From the NCBI GenBank assembly GCA_003260075.1, contig QLIY01000313.1, forward strand, positions 24,780-88,779: 64,000 nucleotides of DNA, in the 5' to 3' direction. The DNA comes from Phallusia mammillata. Lineage: Eukaryota > Chordata > Ascidiacea > Phlebobranchia > Ascidiidae. A program made the position numbers and the translations under genes. Position 1 is the first letter of the stretch. Every line of letters starts with the position of its first letter. This document shows, one piece after another, positions 23,640 to 36,487 of the stretch. A model generated the notes under the pieces. That model made no database searches. It saw only the letters and a list, made by a program, of their open reading frames with translations, and was not told the origin of the DNA.

Positions 23640-24130
23640 CATGGAAACACAGCAACCGCGACATATGTCTTTCTGGACCAGGTGTCCACAACTACTAAAT
23701 GCTTTTTACCCAGAACTGTAGTAAAGAAATCTGATCGAGACCCAAACTACTGGTCGTTCGTGCGCCAGTTTGACGTGTATATTGCAAAAAAGTCTCGAAG
23801 TGACGATATGCGTTTGTTGTTTCTGCAACAGCACTGCGAACTGCATATCTGTGAAAAATTAGAGCGTTTTAATGCCAAGGACCCCGTTGAAGGATATAAG
23901 TTGGCATGGCAAACTTTACACGAAGAATTCAGCCAACCGCATGTAATAGCACAACGATGCGAGCAACATCTCAAAGCGCCTCCGGTCGTTAAGACCCACG
24001 ATCCGGAAGGACTGATGAAGCTTTCTGTGTTGCTAGATAAATGTTGCACGGCCTTGCATGATATAAGAGACCTAATCAAGATTATGCTTACCGTCGCAAG
24101 AACAACTACTTTTTTGAACGTAAATTAATG
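23640..24130 (+). pseudogene. BEL/Pao gag-like region
   Basis: Open segment with the DUF1759-like gag signature of BEL/Pao elements: a PNYWSFVRQFD motif near residue 20, a helical region with LLFLQQHC, and YKLAWQTLHEEFSQP. It ends in a stop before any zinc knuckle. Non-functional remnant. Confidence 0.75.
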
Positions 24131-24186
24131 GATAAATTAGGAGCCTGTGGAAAACCTAAACAAATACTATTGAATACTTAAACGAC

Positions 24187-24560
24187 GCCACGTCATTTAA
24201 ACTCTGTTGCTATATCCGTTGCAGTTGAACCGCTGGATGGCGGAAAAGCAATTGATCTTCCCGAGGTTGTTGTGGTCAACAAAATTCCTGTGATGCCAAA
24301 CCTTGTGCCCGACACACAGACGTTAAGAGCGCATCGTTCCTTGCAAGACTTGAGGTTATGCAGCGTGGCAGGGGGATCGGTTACATTATTGATTGGCGCC
24401 AATATCCCTGTCGCACATCGAATTAAGTCTGTCCGCCCGGGGGATTATTATTGCCACCCCCCCCCCGGACGCCTTTGGGTTGGTCTTTGCTTGGCCAAAC
24501 CTTCGAATCAAAAAGTCCCACCTCCCGCGTCCATTTCACATCTGCTGTTGAGAATGCTCA
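24187..24560 (+). pseudogene. BEL/Pao aspartic-protease-like region (DUF1758)
   Basis: Contains DLPEVVVVNKIPV and VTLLIGANIPVAH, typical of the protease-like stretch before the RT of BEL/Pao polyproteins. Broken by frameshifts and by the C-tract at 24456-24467. Confidence 0.65.
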
Positions 24561-24659
24561 CGCCATGTGCTTGAGCGATGAAGGAGATTTTTGCCTGCTG
24601 TCGGAGAAGATGGAGACGTGTTGGGTACTCCATTTTCGACTGAAGAGAGGAGGACATAT

Positions 24660-25300
24660 CGGATGATGAATGATTCTGTTAAATTTGTTGATGGACACTA
24701 TGAATTCCCACTTCCCTGGAGACACGACCATCAAATCATGCCCGACAACCTCAAAATGGCAACAAAACGGTTAGGCTGTCTAAAGCGCCGTCTAGCAAGG
24801 GATGACGTGATGGTGTCGAAATATGGAGAGCAAATGCAAACCACAATTGACAAGGGGTATGCTGAAGAAATCTCCACAGAGGAATTAAGTACTAATCAAC
24901 GCGTTTGGTACATTCCCATCACCGTGTGCTAAATCCTAACAAGTCAAGTAAACTCCGCGTTGTATTTGATTACGCTGCTCAATATCGTAACTTGTCACAT
25001 CTGGTTCTGATGCAAGGTCCCGACTTTGTACATAGTTTACTCGGTGTGCTGTTGCGATTCCGCAAGGAACCTATTGCTCTTGTGGCCGATATTGAAGCCA
25101 TGTTTTATTAAGTTCGTGTGCCACCTCGTTACCGCGATTGCCTACGTTTTGTATGGTGGCCAGGAAGCGATCTGTCAAAGGTCCCGACTCCGCACAGAGT
25201 AAAGATTCACCTGTTTGGCGCAGCTTCGTCCCCAGGCTGTGCAGCGTTTTGTTTGCGATAAGCTTCCAGGTACTTTGGCAGTGAATTTGAACCGCTTGTC
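24660..25300 (+). pseudogene. BEL/Pao reverse transcriptase, inactivated
   Basis: Characteristic blocks: LRVVFDYAAQYRNLSH, LMQGPDFVHSLLGVL, ALVADIEAMF and [15 protein letters not shown] stop codon at 25109-25111 follows AMFY, frames change near 24920, and the YVDD catalytic box is not preserved (the region reads ISDVD). Not capable of reverse transcription. Confidence 0.82.
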
Positions 25301-26250
25301 GCGTCTACTGTGCAAAGAAACTTTTACGTGGATTTCGGATGTTGACACTGGTCTGGAACTTGTTGCAGGGCTGCACTCCCTGCTTGTGAAAGGCGGGTTT
25401 CGATTGACTAAGTGGCTGTCAAACAGCAAGGAAATTCTGGACGGTTTACCGGCGGAGGATTTGTCAAAGTCTATGTTGACGCACCTTCTAGATGCAGATA
25501 TACAGGAGCGGGTGCTTGGTGTGCATTGGAGCGTTCACGCCGATGAGTTTAATTTCACGGTTTCTTTGCCAGTCAAACCGCGCACTCGTCGGGATGAAAT
25601 CTTTGCCAGTCACACCGCGCACTCGTCGGGATGAATTTGTTGTTCGACCCGCTTGGGTTTGTTGTTCAAGTGGTGGTGGAAGCACGTTTAATCTACCGGA
25701 GTTTATGTCAGCAAGAAATTAAGTGGGATGAAGAAATGCCCCCAAAGGACCTACGGAAATGGGAAAGGTGGTTATTCAGGTTATCAAGTTTACGCAACAT
25801 CAGTATTCCGCGTTTGTTTAACTTGCACGCGTACGACAATATACAAGGAAGCAGATTGCATGTTTTTTCCGATGCATCGAAGGGGGCATATGGCGCGGTG
25901 TGTTACCTGCGATCTACCCCCCCCCCCTTTAACTTGCACGCGTACGACAATATACAAGGAAGCAGATTGCATGTTGTTACCTGCGATCTAAAAGAAATGA
26001 TTCAGTCACGTGTAACGTCGTCATGAGTAAATTTTTCTGTGGTTTCGCAAAGCATGCACAACGATCGACGAAAATTTCCACTTTTTGTGTCCCGTCGGCT
26101 TGCTTTCATTGAGAAAAATACGTGCACTCGAAACTGGAAGAACGTGCCGACAAAACAGAATCCTGCTGACCTGGCGTCTCAGGGTGCGTCAGCTGATGCT
26201 CTTGCAAAGTCAGATTTTTTAGCATGTCTTGAGAGAGGAGGTTGAAAAAG
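25300..26250 (+). pseudogene. BEL/Pao RNase H / A17 peptidase-like region
   Basis: Includes LGVHWSV, DPLGFV and VFSDASKGAYGAVCY followed by NWKNVPTKQNPADLASQG, the BEL/Pao A17-peptidase/RNase H stretch. A 34-bp tandem duplication lies at about 25568-25635. The C-tract at 25918-25927 is flanked by a repeated segment. Frame-shifted throughout. Confidence 0.75.
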
Positions 26251-26256
26251 ATGACC

Positions 26257-26825
26257 AAGTCATCACCAATATTTCGATTGGATCCATTTTTGGTTGAGGA
26301 AGTTTTAGGCGTTGGGGGGCGACTGGAGAAAGCCCCAGTTTCCTACGCCATCCAGCGATTCTACCTCATAACTCGTGTTTGACAGATCTAATCATCACTG
26401 ATTTCCACAAGCGTGTTGGTCACTCTGGATTGAATCACACATTGACGACTCAGAATTAACGTTTCTGGATCGTGTGGGCCCCCCCCCCGATTTCCACAAG
26501 CGTGTTGGTCACTCTGGATTGAATCACACATTGACGTTTCTGGATCGTGGGGACAGCAGTTGCCGTTCGTCGTGGTGTTGATTATTTTGGCCCTCTCCTA
26601 GTCAAACGAGGGCGCAGCGAGGTAAAAAGATATGGATGTCTGTTTACTTGCCTCACGACACGTGCGGTTCATTTGCCCCCCCCCCCAAGTCATCACCAAT
26701 ATTTCGATTGGATCCATTTTTGGTTGAGGAAGTTCCACGCGTTGGGGGGCGACTGGTGAAAGCCCCGGTTTCGTACGCCATCCAGCGATTCTACCTCATA
26801 ACTCGTGTTTGGCAGATCTGATCAT

Positions 26826-26914
<89 letters not shown>

Positions 26915-27621
26915 ACGCCTTCGTCAACGCGCTCCGCCGATTTGTTGCGCGACGAGGTGTGGTTTTGCACAACGGCACCAACCTGGTTAGTGCGGAACGA
27001 TTTCTAAAAGATGGAATTCGAAACTGGAACCAGCACCAGATCGAAGAACACTTGAAGCAGAAGGAAATACAATAGACCTTTAACCCGCCCAGCGCTAGTC
27101 ATTTGGGACGATCCTGGCAACGGATGATCCGTTCGACAAGACACATACTTTCAGCCTTGACAAACGAGCGGACTCTCGCTAATGATCAACAACGAACTCT
27201 GCTGTTAGTAGTTCAATCTGTTCTGAATTCTCGTCCTCTGACGCCGGTCACCTTAGTCGTTGATGATGAAACTCCACTTACCCCGAACCACTTGCTCAGA
27301 GTAAACCTTTTTGGTGGCCTTACGCCGGCTGCTACAAATGACCGTGACTGTTATGCCCGTCAAGGTTGGCGCCACGTCCTGCACCTTTCGGATTAGTTCT
27401 GAAAGCGCTGGGCGTGAGAATATTTGCGTACTATTATCTCATGTCAAAAATGGCACAATGAGAAAAAGAATATTCAAGTTAATGACGTTGTCTATTTGGT
27501 AGACAACACATCCCCGAGATCGTCGTGGTCGTCTATCCTGACGAGCATGGAGTCGTACGAAACGTCGTGGTTCGATCCAAGAGAAACCGTGTTCGAAGGC
27601 CTATACACAAGTTGTGTTTAA
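26257..27621 (+). pseudogene. BEL/Pao integrase and C-terminal domain, gapped
   Basis: Zinc-binding remnant (FHKRVGHSGLNHTL), integrase core pieces ([27 protein letters not shown], where BEL elements have DNGTN), then SHLGRSWQRMIRSTRHIL, LNSRPLTP and the DUF5641-like VNDVVYLVD. The 87-nt C-tract at 26827-26913 removes part of the core, and segments are repeated around tracts at 26479 and 26677. The missing core Asp and multiple stops make it inactive. Confidence 0.78.
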
Positions 27622-27944
27622 CCGTTCCTGCTGACTAGAAGTTCATGCGCAAACGTATGTCCGCCCATTGGCTGTTTCTTCGCCTGTAATCGAACTTCAA
27701 ATTACATTTTGCGGTTGTGGTGTTTATTCGACAAGCGCGTCAAAATTTTTTGTGTTGCAAAATTGAACGTGCATGTGACCCACTTGTCAATTTTCGGGGG
27801 GGAGGGGAGTGTAAAAATTTCTCTGCGCTCTTATTAGTTGTTTATGGAACCTCATGTTACACGCTTCATTGTGCATTGTACAACAAGCGTTTGATTGTTG
27901 CATCACTCCTGCGCGTGCGCTTACTGTAGCGTGGTTGATATCAT

Positions 27945-28170
27945 TTCCACGTTTGAGTTTCAGGGTGAAGATATATTGAATTGTATTTAACTGAAATTCG
28001 ATTGGCGGTCGTGTGATTCTGTGCATTGCTGTCGTGGTAAGCTTTCTTGCATATGTTTCAAACTGTAAAGTAATTTGGATTGTATTAACTGAAATTCGAT
28101 TGGCGATCTTGTGATTCTGTGCATTGCTGTCGTGGTAAGCTTTCTTGCATATGTTTCTAACTTAAAGTGT
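27945..28170. repeat. Tandem duplication of about 100 bp
   Basis: TTGTATT(T)AACTGAAATTCGATTGGCG... through GGTAAGCTTTCTTGCATATGTTTC occurs twice (about 27979-28052 and 28081-28158) with few differences. It lies downstream of the BEL/Pao coding remnants, possibly in the 3' LTR or UTR. Confidence 0.75.
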
Positions 28171-28653
28171 TCGAATTTAATCTAACTTTGAATGTAAATA
28201 TTACAGTTGTGACATCCGATCGCCTGTAAATTGCACAGTCGTGTTGACTGAAAGTACATATTGCTGGTGAGTGAATCGTATGTGCTGTTACTTTCAGCTT
28301 TGCCACTCACTGAGTTACCCCTATGGGCAATTTCTCACAGTTAAAAAACTGCGTTGCTACGTGACTACGCAAATTTGCTTGTATTCTCCGATTAAAGCAT
28401 TTCATTTGAGGGTGTGCTGTCAGTGTTCTCGTTACGTACGTTGCCGTAATTAGGAAGATTGCAGAGGTAACCTGTAACGCTGTCCGAAGAAGCTGGCCAC
28501 TTCTCTGAAGGGACTGCGTAACTAGTTTTATGCTACTTCAAAACGCTGAAGCGTTTTTTAAATCGCGTTTTATTAATCTCGTTTCACCCCGAATTAAGAA
28601 TTTGTCGCGCACCCCTTGAAAACTCTTTCCGGACACCCGGTTGAGAACCACTG

Positions 28654-30849
<2,196 letters not shown>

Positions 30850-31340
30850 ACAAAATGTAAACACAGAGTATTTAACGATTATTGCTGTTCCAGCAAGCTT
30901 TTACTGTAAAGCAGCCAATATTTTTAACGTCCTATACGAGACGCCTTCACTGGAATTGTGACATACAGCAAAACACAACGTTCCAGCAGCGATAACAAGC
31001 TATTATGGCTCCGAACTGGTAAAACGTGATGAGAAAAAAAACTTTAGAACACTGGCATAAAATCGACCGATGAATTATCTGCATTAAAACGTATGTTTGA
31101 AGGCCCACCCTAGGATTTAGAAAATCAGTGTCAACCAAAGTCCAAAATTTACACAAATCATTTGTGAACATTTTGTGCACTGTGCGACAAAACCAAGATT
31201 ATCAAGGTCTTGCGGTTGTGTACGTTTTAAAACACTTTATCATAACATTATTAATGTCTGCGGGCCGTTTTGTGTACTTAGCTTGGTACATTTAGGCGGC
31301 GGGCATTAGGTTACCAGCTCCTGATCAAATGGTTAAGTTC
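30850..31340. repeat. Dispersed repeat, partner of 11920-12560
   Basis: Shares ordered blocks with 11920-12560 in the same orientation, with substantial divergence. No coding potential. Confidence 0.6.
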
Positions 31341-31519
31341 AGATGTGCAACGTCTTTGCATGTTTTATCATGGGGTTTATACTCATTCAGTCCAAACCGG
31401 TGTTACATGCACCATTTTACACATGAAAGCGAACTTCCTCATTAGCTTTTATTCAGTAGCGCTTCATATATGCAAACTATTGCAAACAAAGCTTTGTGCA
31501 ATAAACCACAACGTTCGTT

Positions 31520-31820
31520 ACACGTAAAAATGTGCACGAAAAGAATCGGTCAGCTTATATTTTTTAATTTTTAAAAAAGTAAACAGCATACTATTTGAAC
31601 CTTAATCATTTTTCTCTGCCACCGACTTGTACAGAACGTCGAAAATCCCCCCCCCCGTTACACGTAAAAATGTGCACGAAAAGAATCGGTCAGCTTATAT
31701 TTTTCAAATTTAACACCTTTAAAGCTTCCTTTTTTAATATAAATTTTAAAAAAGTAAACAGCATACTATTTAAACCTTAATCATTTTTCTCTGCCACCGA
31801 CTTGTACAGAACGTCGAAAA
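31520..31820. repeat. Unmerged duplicate around a C-tract
   Basis: CGTTACACGTAAAAATGTGCACG... to GTACAGAACGTCGAAAA occurs before (31513-31645) and after (31657-31820) the tract at 31648-31656. The second copy contains an extra internal segment of about 45 bp absent from the first. Confidence 0.78.
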
Positions 31821-32850
31821 ATAAAATTGATGAATGCAACAAATGTCATTGATATATTTACCTGCACAGCAGAAATAAATTAAAAAACTTTGCATAACTT
31901 TACTGCATTTTTTTGTTTGAAAAAAAAACATCTTTGATTTACATGAAAAGTATTTGTACATTTCCCAAGAAAAAGTTTACATTTAAGTTGGCAATTTTCT
32001 AACTACTAAGGTATTTTGGTCAACTTAAGGGATTAAAGTGTATTTCAAAACGAATTGAAAAATTCCCAAAATTGATGCAAATTTTGAAGGGCAACAACAT
32101 AACATACATTCATCATGTTAGTTTCCAGGTATAACACATTTTATACATACAAACTTTTGATGATCCCTTATTTCCAATACTATGTTGAAATACTGGAATT
32201 GTCTCGAGTAAAACAATAGTAGTTAAAACTAAAATACGTTTAAATTACACCCTGTTTGATTAATTAAAACGTTTTTGGGCATAATGAATCAAACAATTTT
32301 TTTTGGAAAAGTACTGTGATTTTTTTCGTTTATCAAGCGTAGTCACATGAACAGAATGATAAGTAAAAGTAAATATTCGACAGCAATGTAACCTAAAGGG
32401 AAATTCGACCCGCACCTAGTCAGTTTTGTTTTACACATTCTGAATACAAAATAATGTTTAATTCAAATCGTTAAATCGGAAATGCGACTCGCTTCTTCGT
32501 GACTAATCTTGGTTTGCAAAATGTTGCCCACTTCAACGTACAACGCGTCCAATCGCATTTGCTTGTTGTTGTAAGGTCCACAAATTTAGTTGTTGTATCA
32601 AACTGTTACTTTGCAACGAAACGGACCAGCTACAATGGTTACCCTTTAATATGTTTCTGTGCAAGAAAGCATACCTGTTACTCAATCATGTTACACTTTC
32701 CTGTAATCCCACAACGAGACAGATTGACTGCCTTTTGCACCAGTGTCCACAAAACAATTTTATATTATCACTGGTTTATTGTTCGCAGATCAACACGTCA
32801 AACAACGATTTTTCGATTAATTTTCAATTTCCGTCTGGGGATGGGTTAAG

Positions 32851-33895
32851 TCAGTTGTCACCACCAGTCCCAGCAAGGGAGTCACAAATACCCCCAGCAT
32901 GGCAATACTTGCACACGGACCGAAAATCTGACCAGAAAAGAAAACGGTTTAATTTGATTGATCCTTTTATCTTCAGATACGCTCTTATGTTGTGCCTCTA
33001 ATGGACGAAACCATCAAATAAAAGCGTATGAAGTAAAACTGGAAAAATATATGACTTCCGTATATTAGTTATCACTTAATTCGTTTGTTTGTTTTTACAT
33101 TGAGTACCAACAAAATGATTTCATTGCTCTATTTCTTTCCCAGCTAGGGGTTACTGTGATTAATGAAGTAAATTTGTGATTAATTTTACTTTACCAATTC
33201 CATCGATGTCTGCTCAGGTAAACACAGCATGTGTAGAGAGTTTCCACTTATTCTAGCGTTTGTAGAGAAGTTAAACTTTCGAAAGGTGATTGTTACATTG
33301 CTAAAATCGCTGGTATTTAAAACGTTGCGTAAACCTCGAAAAACCCTGGCCCGTTTAGACCATATAAATTTTCCTCATTAGGGAACATCATTGGATGTTG
33401 ATTAGTTCAAGCGGCAAGCCTACCACATTACAAATCTATGTACCTCAAGTTTTGTACAAATTAGTCGAAGATTCGGTTTAACTGATTTGGCCCAACCGAG
33501 GTTTACTGCACTCAACTTAAAAGCAAGAAAAACTTACATGGTTCATGGAAGGCAAGGTCACAATTCGAAACGGGGCAGAAGTTCGTGTGACACGCCACAA
33601 GAATCTAAAAACCAATGAAGTTGCTTCGGAATGGTCGCTTGGCTTCGTATAAGGAATAAACCAAGATTCGTGTCAACTACAACGCTTGTTCAGTTAACGA
33701 CTTTGCACTAAAAATGGCATTCCTGACAGGAATTGTGCAATCATTTTTGGCGAATGACAAATATCGTCGACTTTGGCAATATTGCAGCCTAAAACAACTT
33801 AGAACGATTCTACTAACCTGAATATAATGAAGTTGTGAATGCGCAACCGCGATCAACACAGCAAAAACTGCAAACGTCATCAAAAACTTGTTCAT
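32851..33895 (-). CDS. Small secreted six-cysteine peptide, paralogue A
   Basis: Three minus-strand exons with consistent phases: 33895-33818 (signal peptide MNKFLMTFAVFAVLIAVAHS), 33604-33538 and 32927-32851, giving 73 residues. Mature part: Cys spacing C-x4-C-x4-C-x12-C-x2-C-x5-C, ending GTGGDN. Exon 2 is 67 nt with phase-1 end, exactly as in paralogue B at 36488. A TATATAAGTAGG box lies about 75 nt upstream (33968-33979) and AATAAA at 32780-32775, 71 nt after the stop. The family is not recognised. A secreted antimicrobial or signalling peptide is a reasonable guess from size, signal peptide and paired cysteines, but nothing shows the activity. The exons are too short to stand out as ORFs. 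Confidence 0.8.
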
Positions 33896-33967
33896 TTTCT
33901 TCTGTCTTCTTCTTCTGCCCAAGATAGTTGAATGTATGGAAGATGTGTGAAATGATCATTCATTTAT

Positions 33968-33979
33968 CCTACTTATATA
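33968..33979 (-). promoter_or_regulatory. TATA box of paralogue A
   Basis: On the minus strand TATATAAGTAGG, identical to the box before paralogue B. The downstream CTTCCATACATTCAA and GAAGAAAA-ATG blocks are also shared, so promoter and 5'UTR were duplicated with the gene. Confidence 0.75.
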
Positions 33980-34214
33980 GAAATTCTCGTGCTTTGACAA
34001 AGCTTGGCGTTTTTTCCGCCAATGAAACTTTTAGCTATGATTTGCATTGTAGAAAAGCACTTTTGCAATTCGACGAAAAAGTTAATAAATTGTAATCCCC
34101 ACAGCGCTCTAAAGTATGATGAAGAGATGCAAATATTTCAAGTGAATAATTCGGTACGATTTACGCTCTGTATGCTAATTAGTAGGTACGACACACTTAT
34201 ATGACACAATAGAG

Positions 34215-34856
34215 CAGTGGTTCTTAACCTTTTTTCCTTGCTGCACCCCTTTCAAATCACCAACCAATTTTCGCACCCCCTGTTTTTTTATGTATTTATG
34301 TAGAATAGACCAGTGCTTCCCCACCTTTTCCAGCTCACGGCCCACTTTTAAACATTTTTTTGGCGGACCACTGTTTTAACACATTGTGCTTTTGGCTCAC
34401 ATTCTCTTCCTGCCTTTATTAAACCGTATTTGATGTATTCCGGGTTCAAATGAAGCTAACAAAGGGAGTTCTAGCGTCAAGCGTTTACAACTAATTTAAG
34501 TACTGCTGTGACGCGAAAATTACAGTTTAAGTAATTTTGTGACGCGACAATTGCTATTTGTGTGTGCAATAAAAGCATTGTCTTATGCGGCTTACAAAGT
34601 AAGTGATATATTGTTGTTGTTTTTTGATAATGTAGTTAAACTTGGAAGTCCGTTCACACGAACTGTGTCCTTTTTTAACTTCTATATTGGTGTGATAATA
34701 AAAGTTTCGCGGCCAACAAGAAAGAACGTCGCGGCCCACCGGCTGGGAAGCGCTGGAATAGCCCTAACCAACCCTAATGATTCAGCATCCCCGCACCCCC
34801 TAGGAACAGTTCTCGCACCCCTTGGGGGTGCGTGCACCCCAGGTTAAGAACCCCTG
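34215..34856. mobile_element. hAT MITE with perfect target duplication
   Basis: Starts CAGTGGTTCTTAACC and ends GGTTAAGAACCCCTG, flanked by CAATAGAG on both sides (34207-34214 and 34857-34864). GCACCCC repeats lie near both ends. It carries the nested element at 34311-34755. Confidence 0.9.
34311..34755. mobile_element. Second hAT MITE nested in the first
   Basis: CAGTGCTTCCCCACC at the left, GGCTGGGAAGCGCTG at the right. Flanking octamers are GAATAGAC (34303-34310) and GAATAGCC (34756-34763), one mismatch. Interior ends carry the GGCCCAC motif. It inserted after the outer element. Confidence 0.85.
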
Positions 34857-34864
34857 CAATAGAG

Positions 34865-36407
34865 TGTATGCGAACAATAATGTGCGATATTACATGGCGG
34901 AATGTTGGTTGTAATAGTTCGGACAAGCTGTTTGCACATGTGGTCTCAAAAGTTGCTGAAAATATGAAATCTGATATTTGAGGGAAAATAATTTAGCCAT
35001 TTTACTATCATTTCTCGTTTTTTTTGACAAATATTTTTTGAATGTTTGAACTGGAGAATTTTCACTTCAATTTTGCTGCAATGACTGTACTCAAAATTAC
35101 ATCATTGCAGCATAGGAATATTCAAACAAATTCGATGTAAAAAAGAAAATCACATCGTTTAAAAAGCAAACAAAAATATTTGCAACAATTGAGCTTTGTT
35201 TTAGTAGTAAACTTAAATACTTATTTGTGCCAACAAAACATTTTTGCCCAACACACAACGTAATTTAGTAAAACAGAGAGTAAAATTGAACAAATTACCC
35301 GTTTAAACTATATTTGATCTCTGAAAGGAAATCCAAAATAGAAGTTAAAATTTTAAAATATCTCATCACACGAAACCAAGCTTGTATATACCAAATGTGT
35401 TATACCTACAAATTAACATGTTGAATGTAAATTATGTTATTGCAATTAAAATTTTGCATCTAGGTGGGAAAGTTTGCAATCTATTTTGGATTACATTTTT
35501 ATCCACAAAGTTGCCCAAAATACGTTAGTACGCTGAAAAGTGACATAATAATTTAAATGTTTTCTTGGGAAATGTACAAATTCTTTTCTCCCATGTAAAT
35601 TTTACCTTTTATAGAAAAAACGGAAAAAGGTTATGTAGCGTTTTCTGTTTTCAGCTGTGTAGATAAATTTGTTAATGATTTTGATTACATGCGTTTGTCA
35701 TATAAGACCATCTTTAAAAATTGGCAGCGAGATAATATGAAAAGATTTGAATAATAGTTACGGATGTTTGTTATTCAAAATTGTGCATCGAACAGTATGT
35801 TCAAAAGTGTTTGATTTAAAAACTGTCTGATAACCCGTTTTCGGAGTGGAAAAGTCTTACGTGTAACAAACGTTGTGGTTCTTTGCACATAACTGATTTC
35901 AAAACCGCTCTCATTGATAATAACTTATGTGCAACGACCGCTATAAATAAAAGACAGACAGAAGAACGCTCGTCACTAAATTCGCTTTCATGTGCAGAGT
36001 GGTGCATGTAGCACTGGTTTTGGCTAAATAAAAAAAATCTTATTAGAAAGCGGCTAAGACGTTGTACATCTGATTAGATCAACCATTTCATCACGCACGC
36101 ACTGGTAACCTATCTGCCCGCGGCATAAATCTACCCAAATAAGTCAAAATGTCGGCCTGCAGACAATACTCATGTTATGAGAAATTCTTTCAACTTTTTC
36201 GGATTTTTCTTAAATGTCGTACTTCATATTATCGTTCGCATATACATGCATTGTGTCACGTAAGTGTGTAGCAACTACAAATTAGCATGTGGAGTGTAAA
36301 GAAAAAAATTTCCTCGGAAAACGTCGAAAACTCGAAAATGCTTTTCTTCGATGCAAATGTTAGGCAAAAATTACATCTACGGGAAAAATCAAAAAACACG
36401 AATTTTC
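34865..36407. other. Intergenic between the two peptide genes
   Basis: AT-rich, no gene seen. A TTCCTCGGAA sequence (TTC-N4-GAA, STAT-like) occurs at about 36310-36320, about 100 nt upstream of the TATA box of paralogue B. I give it little weight. Confidence 0.45.
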
Positions 36408-36408
36408 C

Positions 36409-36420
36409 TATATAAGTAGG
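36409..36420 (+). promoter_or_regulatory. TATA box of paralogue B
   Basis: TATATAAGTAGG about 70 nt before the ATG at 36488, matching the box of paralogue A in sequence and distance. Confidence 0.78.
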
Positions 36421-36487
36421 CCAAGGAAACGTTTATTGTATATTACTTCCATACATTCAAGTATTTTGGAAAGACAACAGAAGAAAA

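Larger units (their letters stand above)
23322..28653. mobile_element. hAT-like terminal repeats enclosing a BEL/Pao retroelement
   Basis: CAGTGGTTCTCAACC at 23322 and its inverse GGTTGAGAACCACTG ending at 28653 are the ends of a hAT-type element. The flanking octamers TTCTTGAG and CTCTAGAG agree at 6 of 8 positions. The interior is mostly BEL/Pao coding remnants, so a retroelement probably inserted into a hAT MITE. I could not identify the retroelement's own LTRs. Confidence 0.6.

Noticed and set aside
26805-27075. Long poly-proline / poly-glycine ORFs across homopolymer runs (also at 10468-10770, 29144-29380, 30006-30246, 51305-51496, 52094-52389)
   Set aside because: They are translations of pure C or G runs that behave as assembly gaps; flanking residues do not belong to one protein.
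32499-33001. Two overlapping 116-codon plus-strand ORFs
   Set aside because: They overlap antisense the third exon of the minus-strand peptide gene and show no domain or splice support.
34539-34847. 102-codon ORF
   Set aside because: Lies wholly inside the nested hAT MITEs and spans the inner insertion boundary.
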